NCBI GenBank assembly: GCA_017536965.1
Contig: JAFWCK010000049.1
Location: forward strand, 44,135 to 108,134
Reading direction: 5' to 3'
DNA from: Lachnospiraceae bacterium
GTDB taxonomy: Bacteria > Bacillota > Clostridia > Lachnospirales > Lachnospiraceae
Length of the DNA stretch: 64,000 nucleotides
The notes under the pieces were generated by a model that searched no databases, was not told the origin of the DNA, and saw nothing but the letters and a program-made list of their open reading frames with translations. Below are positions 58,533 to 64,000 of this stretch, one piece after another (position 1 is the stretch's first letter; every line of letters begins with the position of its first letter). The position numbers were made by a program, and so were the translations under genes.

Positions 58533-58865
58533 ATGGTCACAACAACAACAAACAGCATAGAAGGACAAAGAATTGTAAAATATAAAAAAGTCCTCGTCGC
58601 ACAGTCTATGATCGGCGGAAAAATGGGCTGCAAAGAAGGTGAAGAACCAAAAAGTGTCTATGATATGACACATGAGGAATTTGTAACGGCTTTTGGCGAA
58701 GTAACTTCTTCTGCATTAGCCAAGGTGGTCAAACGCGCAGAAGAACTTGGTGCAAATGCCGTGATCGGGGCCAGCACGGAATATCAATTCTGCGGTCCGA
58801 ACGGAGAGACCCTCATGGCCGTTGCAAAAGGAACCGCTGTTATAGTAGATGTTTCATATTATTGA
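58533..58865 (+). CDS. YbjQ/UPF0145 family protein
   Basis: A 110-aa protein of the YbjQ family, predicted to form pentamers and sometimes called a heavy-metal-binding domain. ATG at 58533 is preceded by GGAGGATGTAAA; an in-frame ATG at 58494 has none. Typical stretches: TNSIEGQRIVKYKKVLVAQS, ALAKVVKRAEELGANAVIG and GTAVIV near the end. A TATAAT (58480-58485) may be its -10. Confidence 0.85.
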   Translation: MVTTTTNSIEGQRIVKYKKVLVAQSMIGGKMGCKEGEEPKSVYDMTHEEFVTAFGEVTSSALAKVVKRAEELGANAVIGASTEYQFCGPNGETLMAVAKGTAVIVDVSYY

Positions 58866-58893
58866 TCCATCTTTTGCCATCATAATAAGCATG

Positions 58894-58933
58894 AAAAAAG
58901 CACCGTCCGGAGTTTCCGGAAAGTGCTTTTTTT
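58894..58933. terminator. Bidirectional terminator between YbjQ gene and tRNA-Gln
   Basis: Long stem (GCAC..GTGC, TCCGGA..TCCGGA) flanked by A6 and T7 runs. It ends the YbjQ transcript (plus) and the tRNA transcript (minus). Confidence 0.88.
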
Positions 58934-58938
58934 GATCC

Positions 58939-59010
58939 CAGGGCTAGGAGGATTCGAACCTCCAAATGACGGAGTCAGAGTCCGTTGCCTTACCATTTGG
59001 CGATAGCCCT
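58939..59010 (-). tRNA. tRNA-Gln (anticodon CUG)
   Basis: A complete 72-nt cloverleaf on the minus strand: acceptor AGGGCTA/TAGCCCT, D arm GCC..GGC with AAATGGTAA, anticodon stem ACGGA/TCCGT with loop CTCTGAC (anticodon CTG), variable loop CATTT, T arm GGAGG-TTCGAAT-CCTCC, discriminator G. CCA is not encoded. The D region resembles known glutamine tRNAs. Its own promoter lies at 59046-59075. Confidence 0.95.
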
Positions 59011-59045
59011 TTACTTGCATAACGGATTTCCCGTCAGCGAAAGCC

Positions 59046-59075
59046 ATTATAAAACACCGCCTTGGAATCTGTCAA
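59046..59075 (-). promoter_or_regulatory. Promoter of tRNA-Gln
   Basis: Perfect TTGACA (59070-59075), 18-nt spacer, perfect TATAAT (59046-59051), about 36 nt before the tRNA. Confidence 0.85.
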
Positions 59076-59105
59076 CAACCAGATGCATCTTTTTCATATA
59101 AAACA

Positions 59106-60110
59106 TCAGTTATCATATGCCACTTTCAGCAGATAGAATTCCATCAGCGCCGTCAATGCCATGGCGATGATAAACGCCACGGTAAACGGCCACCCCAAAA
59201 GGGATTTAATGGCCAGACAGATCAGAGAATAAATGGCGTAGCGGAAGATGGAAAAGATCATCCTTCGTACGCCCGGCGTATATTTGATCTTACGGAAAAT
59301 GGTATAGCGCTCCACGACAAAGCACAGCAGAGCATGCACAACCCACGCTGCGATACAGGTCAGAAACAGGTAACGATAGCCAAACAGGATATCACTGACC
59401 AGCACCATCACAATGGCAATGACTGCCGCGATCACAGCAAAGATCTCCGTGCTGAAAAACTGGCGGTAAATGCGGAGCGTATCCACAAGCGGTTTAAAGT
59501 GTGTATTGGAATTATTATCAAAATAAACTGCGTCGATGGCAACCCGTTTGGCGCGGATGCCCTGCTTTTCTGCGATCAGAAGGACCGTCAGCTCATAATC
59601 ATATTTATCGCCCTTTACCTGCAGCATCCAGTCGATGTGCTTAACGGAAAACCCACGCAGGCCGGACTGGTTATCCGGCAAATAATGGTTGTTTGCGATA
59701 CAGAAAAAGAAGCGGGAAAGTGCATTCCCGATCTGGGATTTCAGCGGCGTTTTAGCCGATTTCAGAATACGTGTGGTGATGACAAAGTCATGTCCCCGTT
59801 CCAGCTCATCCTGGACACGCAGGATGTCGCTCACCGGATGCTGTCCATCTGCATCTGCCGTGATCACATTTTCCGTATCCGGATAATAATCCAACACTTT
59901 TGCAAGACCGGTCTTCAGCGCGATCCCCTTGCCTTTGTTTTCCGGATGATGGATCACTGCAGCCGGCAGATTCTCGAACAAAGGCTGAAAAGAATCTCCG
60001 CTGCCGTCATCAATGATCAGGATATTGAAATCCTTTTCTTTCAGCTGAGCGACAAGCGTCCGCATTTTTTCATCCGGTTCATATGCAGGAATGATCACAG
60101 TTGTCTTCAT
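59106..60110 (-). CDS. GT2 glycosyltransferase fused to GtrA-like membrane domain
   Basis: A 334-aa protein. Residues 1-215 form a family 2 glycosyltransferase of the dolichol/undecaprenyl-phosphate mannosyltransferase type: VIIPAYEPDEKM, LIIDDGSGD and the metal site TADADGQHP. The rest (about 225-334) has four helices of the GtrA family. Such fusions link sugars to undecaprenyl phosphate and help flip them for glycosylating wall or surface polymers. The start overlaps the plsX stop by one base (TAATG). Confidence 0.88.
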   Translation of the reverse strand: MKTTVIIPAYEPDEKMRTLVAQLKEKDFNILIIDDGSGDSFQPLFENLPAAVIHHPENKGKGIALKTGLAKVLDYYPDTENVITADADGQHPVSDILRVQDELERGHDFVITTRILKSAKTPLKSQIGNALSRFFFCIANNHYLPDNQSGLRGFSVKHIDWMLQVKGDKYDYELTVLLIAEKQGIRAKRVAIDAVYFDNNSNTHFKPLVDTLRIYRQFFSTEIFAVIAAVIAIVMVLVSDILFGYRYLFLTCIAAWVVHALLCFVVERYTIFRKIKYTPGVRRMIFSIFRYAIYSLICLAIKSLLGWPFTVAFIIAMALTALMEFYLLKVAYDN

Positions 60111-61090
60111 TATTTGCCAAACCCGCCTTCCAGAAGCCGGACTGCCTGCAGGATGCAGGACGTAATGGTATCTTCTGTTGCCGCACCATGTGCTTTGATC
60201 AGAAGTTTTTTGGTTCCCAGGAATACCGCCCCGGCACGGTTATTATAATCAAATGTGCCGCGGATCTTTTCCGCGACCTCACTTCCATGTTTCTGAAGAT
60301 CAGCATTTTTTGCAGAAACATGATCTTCCACGATCTCTGCCGCAATATTGCCGGCTTTCTCTAACGCCTTTAATAACACATTTCCGGTAAAGCCGTCGCA
60401 GACAGCTGCATCCACCTGACCAGCTAAAATGTCTGTTCCTTCTATATTGCCGGCAAACTCAAAGGACTCACCGCTCATGGAAGAAAGCAGTTCGAAAGCC
60501 TCCTGCTGCAGCGGCAGGCCCTTGCCTTTTTCTTGCCCGACATTGACAAGACCAACCTTTGGCAGACGGTCGTTAGCGTTCACATCATCAGCATAATAAG
60601 CTTTTGCAAAAGCCGCAGACAGACGGGCGTAATCGCCCAGGTCTTTTGCTTTCGGACTCAGGTTGGAACCGCAGTCACAGAGGATGACCCACTTTCCATT
60701 CTGCGTTGGCAGAGCGCTGGCCAATGCCGGCTGCAACAGACCTTTGGAGAGACCCAGATGGAAGCAGGCGCCCACCAGTGCACAGCCAGTCGATCCGGCT
60801 GTGATCATAGCAGCCACTTCTGCATCGTCCCGCAGTTTTTCCAGGGAAAGGACCATCGATGTCTCCTGCTTTCCCTTAACCATCTCCCGCGGATTATCGT
60901 CATTCGTTACAAAGGAAAGCGCCGGGAGGATCTCTACGCGGGAAGCATCGTAAGAAAAGCCTTCCACAGCAGACGGATCCGCCGCAAGGATCAGATCATA
61001 TGCACTTTGTTCCTGCAGTGCTTCCAGCGCGCCGCGGATGATCACGTCCGCTCCTCGGTCCGCACCCAGCGTATCTACAATGATTTTCAT
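60110..61090 (-). CDS. plsX: Phosphate acyltransferase PlsX
   Basis: Converts acyl-ACP to acyl-phosphate (and back), the donor for PlsY in phospholipid synthesis. Start is the ATG at 61090 (MKIIVDTLGADRGADVIIRG), 326 aa; GGGGGAAG lies upstream. Conserved parts: MITAGSTGCALVGA, LCDCGSNLSPKAKDL, AVCDGFTGNVLLKALEK. Next to fakA and fakB it joins de novo and scavenged fatty acids into one acyl-phosphate pool. The usual neighbours acpP, fabD and rnc are not here. Confidence 0.95.
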   Translation of the reverse strand: MKIIVDTLGADRGADVIIRGALEALQEQSAYDLILAADPSAVEGFSYDASRVEILPALSFVTNDDNPREMVKGKQETSMVLSLEKLRDDAEVAAMITAGSTGCALVGACFHLGLSKGLLQPALASALPTQNGKWVILCDCGSNLSPKAKDLGDYARLSAAFAKAYYADDVNANDRLPKVGLVNVGQEKGKGLPLQQEAFELLSSMSGESFEFAGNIEGTDILAGQVDAAVCDGFTGNVLLKALEKAGNIAAEIVEDHVSAKNADLQKHGSEVAEKIRGTFDYNNRAGAVFLGTKKLLIKAHGAATEDTITSCILQAVRLLEGGFGK

Positions 61091-61113
61091 TTTTTTCTTC
61101 CCCCGGCCCAAGG

Positions 61114-61161
61114 CCGAGGGAGCCCCGCGGCTTTGAGCGGTTCAAAGAAACTCGTGAGAGT
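61114..61161 (-). repeat. Triple-hairpin element, copy 2 (after fakA)
   Basis: Begins 11 nt after the fakA stop on the transcribed strand. It has stems AACTC-TCAC-GAGTT, CTTTGA-ACCGC-TCAAAG and AGCC-GCGG-GGCT, then CCTCGG. It matches 29999-30046 after purL over 48 columns without gaps; the differences mostly keep the stems. Confidence 0.5.
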
Positions 61162-61172
61162 TTCTACACTTT

Positions 61173-62843
61173 CTACTCGAGCGCCAGGATGAAATCATAA
61201 ACATCCTGACCGCCGTCAATAAATCCATATTCCAGCCACGGAAAGGAATCGTTCAGCATAGATTTAAATGCATCCAAAGTATCCTGATCAACTGACTTCC
61301 CGTAAAAGACGGCAAGCACTTCCTTCTCATTGATCTCCGGCATCTTTTCCAGCAATCCTTTGACTGCAGTAAGACGATCCGGCGAATCGCTGTAGACCTG
61401 TTCACGGTCCAGCCCGATATAATCCCCTTTTTTCACCGACAGATCCGGATAATCTACATCCCGGACGGCTGTTGTGATCAGGCCTGACGCCACATGCTTG
61501 ATGGCATCTTCCATATCGCGGATGATGATATCGGCATCCTGGCTCTTGTCTATCATCGAAAGTGCAGAATACCCTTCTGCCACCGTCTTAGCTTTCACAA
61601 CAACGATCCGTGTCTGCTTCGTGTCCGCTTCTTTTGCAAGTTCCGCTGCCTGCTCTGCTGCCATAACGATATTGGAATTACACGGCAGGATGATGACAGT
61701 ATCCGCGTCGATCTTCTTTAACGCTGCTACAAAATCTTCCGCAGACGGGTTGGATGTCTGTCCGCCCTGGACGATCACATCTGCGCCGATTTCTTTAAAA
61801 TAACGTTCCAGGCCGATACCGCTGACACAGGCGATGATGGCCACATCCTGATGTGCCATCTGTTCTTCCTTCTCTTTCACGATCAGCGTCTCGTTGTGCT
61901 GCAGGGACATATTCTCGATCTTCAGTGTCAGATATTCACCGAACTGCTGACAGTAATTCAGCACGTCTCCCGGGCGGAACGTGTGTACGTGCACCTTGAC
62001 CAGGTCATCGTCTTTTACTGCAACAATGGAATTGCCCACACTTTCCAGATAGGAAATGATCCCGGCAATATCAAACGATGGAATATCCACCTTCGCATTC
62101 TGCAGCTGCAAGATAAACTCCGTACAATAGCCAAATTCCAGCTCGCTGTCTGCATCAAATGCAGAGACATCGATCTGCCGGGAAGAAGCTTTCCCTGCTT
62201 TGTCATAAACGGTCTGGACAGATGCACCCGGATTTCCGCAGAGTGCATTCTGCATTCCTTCAAAAATATAAACAAATCCTGCTCCGCCGGAATCAATAAC
62301 GCCCGCCTCTTTTAAGACCGGAAGCAGTTCCGGTGTGTTGATAAGTGAACGGTTCATCTCCGTAAGCAGCAGGGTAAACAATTCTTCAAAAGATCCGGCC
62401 GTATTGCGCTGCATCGCTTCTGCACCTTCCCGCATAACGGTCAGCATGGTGCCTTCTGTTGGTTTGATCACCGATTCGTAGGCTTTTTCCACGCCTTTTT
62501 GAAAAGCGCAGATAAAATCTGGGACAGTCAAAGTTTCCTTTTGGTCTGCCCCGACGGAAAGTCCTTTAAAAAACTGGGAGAGGATGACGCCGGAATTGCC
62601 TCGGGCGCCAAGCAGAACACCGCGTGCAAACCGTTTCAGAAAATCATCGATCCGCTCCTGCTCCCCATCCTGAACAGCGTGAGTTCCGCCTTCCATGGTC
62701 ATAACCATATTGGTTCCCGTATCCCCATCCGGGACCGGGAACACATTCAGGGAATCCACCTCTTCTTTATGCTCTTTTAAATTGAGAAGCCCTGAAATGA
62801 ATGCCTCTTTCAGGGCTTTTGCATCCAATTGTGTGATGCTCAT
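61173..62843 (-). CDS. fakA: Fatty acid kinase, catalytic subunit FakA
   Basis: Phosphorylates fatty acids that are bound to FakB, giving acyl-phosphate. The 556-aa protein has a DAK2-type ATP-binding domain at residues 10-200 (NVFPVPDGDTGTNM with the Mg2+-binding Asp residues, GARGNSGVILSQFFKG), a middle domain (about 220-320, VKVHVHTFRPGDVL) and a DegV-like C-terminal domain. This is the YloV/FakA build. It starts directly after the fakB stop (TAAATG). Confidence 0.93.
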   Translation of the reverse strand: MSITQLDAKALKEAFISGLLNLKEHKEEVDSLNVFPVPDGDTGTNMVMTMEGGTHAVQDGEQERIDDFLKRFARGVLLGARGNSGVILSQFFKGLSVGADQKETLTVPDFICAFQKGVEKAYESVIKPTEGTMLTVMREGAEAMQRNTAGSFEELFTLLLTEMNRSLINTPELLPVLKEAGVIDSGGAGFVYIFEGMQNALCGNPGASVQTVYDKAGKASSRQIDVSAFDADSELEFGYCTEFILQLQNAKVDIPSFDIAGIISYLESVGNSIVAVKDDDLVKVHVHTFRPGDVLNYCQQFGEYLTLKIENMSLQHNETLIVKEKEEQMAHQDVAIIACVSGIGLERYFKEIGADVIVQGGQTSNPSAEDFVAALKKIDADTVIILPCNSNIVMAAEQAAELAKEADTKQTRIVVVKAKTVAEGYSALSMIDKSQDADIIIRDMEDAIKHVASGLITTAVRDVDYPDLSVKKGDYIGLDREQVYSDSPDRLTAVKGLLEKMPEINEKEVLAVFYGKSVDQDTLDAFKSMLNDSFPWLEYGFIDGGQDVYDFILALE

Positions 62844-63734
62844 TTATTCTTCTCCAACTCGCGTTTCTTCTTTGCCGGTACAGTAAGCGATGATCGTGCC
62901 CGGACCGACAGACGCGCCGACGATCGGCCCGATATAATCCAGGAACACACCCTTGCAAGATATCTCTTGTTTGATCAATACTGCCAATTCCGCAGCGGAT
63001 GCTTCATCATCTGCATGGGAAATATAGATCGTCTGGTTTTCCAGTTTTGTTCCGACTTCTTTCAGGTAATTTACGATCTCGATCTTTGCATTGCGTGCGC
63101 CTTTGGCTTTTTTGATCGCAAAGTTCTGTCCCTTTGCATCGGAGATCAAAATCGGCTTGATCCCGATCAGATTGCCAAAGAAAGCACTGCTGGCAGTCAC
63201 ACGGCCGGCTCTGCGCAGATAAGAAAGATCCGCCACAGTACCGCACTGATTCACACAGTTTCTGTGCTTGAGCAGGAACTGCTCGGTTTCTTCGATCGTC
63301 TTTCCTTCTGCTCTTCTTTTAGAAGCCATCATCAGCTGAATGCCCTGCCCAAAAGAAGAATTCAGTGCATCCACGCAGATGATCTTTGTATCTTTATAGA
63401 TATCCATCACTTCTTTGGCTACGACCATTGCCGTATTCACAGAACCGGAAAGCGCAGAAGAGCAGCCGATATAAAGGACGTCTTTTCCTGCTTTCGCATA
63501 GTCTGAGAAGGCCTTTAAAAACGTCTCTGCAGGCACCTGCGTTGTAGTGATGCGCTTGCCCTCCCGCATGGCGTTATAAAACTCATGCACGCTAAGCTCT
63601 TCCCAATCCAGGCTGGCAGCATATTCTCTGCCGTCCAGGACATATTTCATCTGCACATATTCGATCCCGTATTTCTTCCTGAGATCTTTATTCAGATCAC
63701 AGGTGGAATCGCCTAAAATGACGTAATTTCTCAT
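62844..63734 (-). CDS. fakB: DegV family fatty acid-binding protein FakB
   Basis: Carries a fatty acid to FakA and releases acyl-phosphate. The 296-aa protein has the DegV features: ILGDSTCDLN near the start, the TTQVPAETFLKAF segment with the bound-lipid Ser/Thr loop, CSSALSGSVNTAM, and the C-terminal IGPIVGASVGPGTI with an ending that matches the family (YCTGKE). It lies upstream of fakA with no gap and 8 nt after a second copy. Confidence 0.92.
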   Translation of the reverse strand: MRNYVILGDSTCDLNKDLRKKYGIEYVQMKYVLDGREYAASLDWEELSVHEFYNAMREGKRITTTQVPAETFLKAFSDYAKAGKDVLYIGCSSALSGSVNTAMVVAKEVMDIYKDTKIICVDALNSSFGQGIQLMMASKRRAEGKTIEETEQFLLKHRNCVNQCGTVADLSYLRRAGRVTASSAFFGNLIGIKPILISDAKGQNFAIKKAKGARNAKIEIVNYLKEVGTKLENQTIYISHADDEASAAELAVLIKQEISCKGVFLDYIGPIVGASVGPGTIIAYCTGKEETRVGEE

Positions 63735-63742
63735 CTTAACTC

Positions 63743-64000
63743 CTATTTACCGGATGCTTCTGCAATGATCTTTTTCTCTTCTGCCAGATCTTCGGTTGCC
63801 TCTTTTCCGTAATAGAAAACGACGGCCATGCCCGGTCCAATGTTAGCACCGCAGCTCATATCCACACGGCCAATGATGATCTCCTTCGGGTGAACAGCAT
63901 CCTGCACCATGTCACGCAGGATCTCTGCTGTATCCGGTTTTAACGTATGGCCGATGAACATGATCTGGTTTTCCGGATCCACGACAGTCCGTTTCAGATA
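63743..64000 (-). CDS. fakB: Second DegV/FakB family protein, 3' part (cut by window edge)
   Basis: The last 85 codons of another DegV protein; the frame is open to the window edge. It has GHTLKPDTAEILRDMVQDAV and IIIGRVDMSCGANIGPGMAV, the C-terminal domain of the family. Two FakB proteins with one FakA is common, each FakB preferring different fatty acids. It differs clearly from the first copy, so it is not a recent duplicate. Confidence 0.88.
   Translation of the reverse strand, partial: YLKRTVVDPENQIMFIGHTLKPDTAEILRDMVQDAVHPKEIIIGRVDMSCGANIGPGMAVVFYYGKEATEDLAEEKKIIAEASGK

Overview
The window looks like a chromosomal segment of a Bacillota bacterium of class Clostridia, most likely Lachnospiraceae or a close relative. 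The evidence is the gene order and sequences of the S10-spc-alpha ribosomal block, a zinc-ribbon S14, a one-chain PurL next to an archaeal-type PurO cyclohydrolase, FakA/FakB fatty acid kinase genes, clostripain-type peptidase and strong AGGAGG-type ribosome binding sites. No rRNA, CRISPR array, integrase or transposase was seen. One tRNA (Gln, CUG) is present.

Layout. 1-3278 (minus): the 5' part of truA, a terminator, then the ECF transporter core ecfA1-ecfA2-ecfT. These usually follow rplQ directly. Here a foreign-looking block (3286-8464) lies between: a manganese-type CDF exporter that now leads the ecf operon, a LysR regulator, a 98-aa beta-rich protein, a URO-D/methyltransferase-like protein and an OFA-type MFS carrier. 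8665-24255 (minus): the S10, spc and alpha operons from rpsJ to rplQ, including secY, adk, map, infA, rpmJ and rpoA, with a leader of about 330 nt before rpsJ. 24731-26120: an 81-bp-period array of palindromes followed by a PD-(D/E)XK nuclease-like gene on the plus strand. Then come a DUF1292 gene and a large membrane-anchored clostripain-family peptidase with Gly/Asn- and Tyr/Gly-rich tracts.

30056-42940 (minus): a purine operon, guaB-purE-purC-purF-purM-purN-purO-purH(AICARFT only)-purD-purL. It covers nearly the whole route from PRPP to IMP and on to XMP. purB and purA are not in the window. purF carries an in-frame TGA at codon 109 and lacks the usual N-terminal nucleophile cysteine. 43180-48755: an rRNA-methyltransferase-like gene, a Nudix hydrolase, a MATE pump, a LysR regulator and a carboxylesterase.

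49076-57386 (minus): an unassigned operon of an NAD(P)HX-epimerase-like gene, an amino acid permease, four tandem B12-binding radical SAM paralogues and a two-domain GNAT-like protein. This is the strongest candidate for an undescribed biosynthetic system. 57600-58865 (plus): a formate/nitrite channel and a YbjQ-family protein. 58939-64000 (minus): tRNA-Gln, a GT2-GtrA glycosyltransferase, plsX, fakA, fakB and a second partial fakB. The fak and plsX genes together feed fatty acids into acyl-phosphate for phospholipid synthesis.

Two intergenic signals are not explained by gene calls: the palindrome array before the nuclease gene, and a 48-nt triple-hairpin element found just after the stop codons of purL and fakA. 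All functional calls come from reading motifs by eye; no database search was possible.
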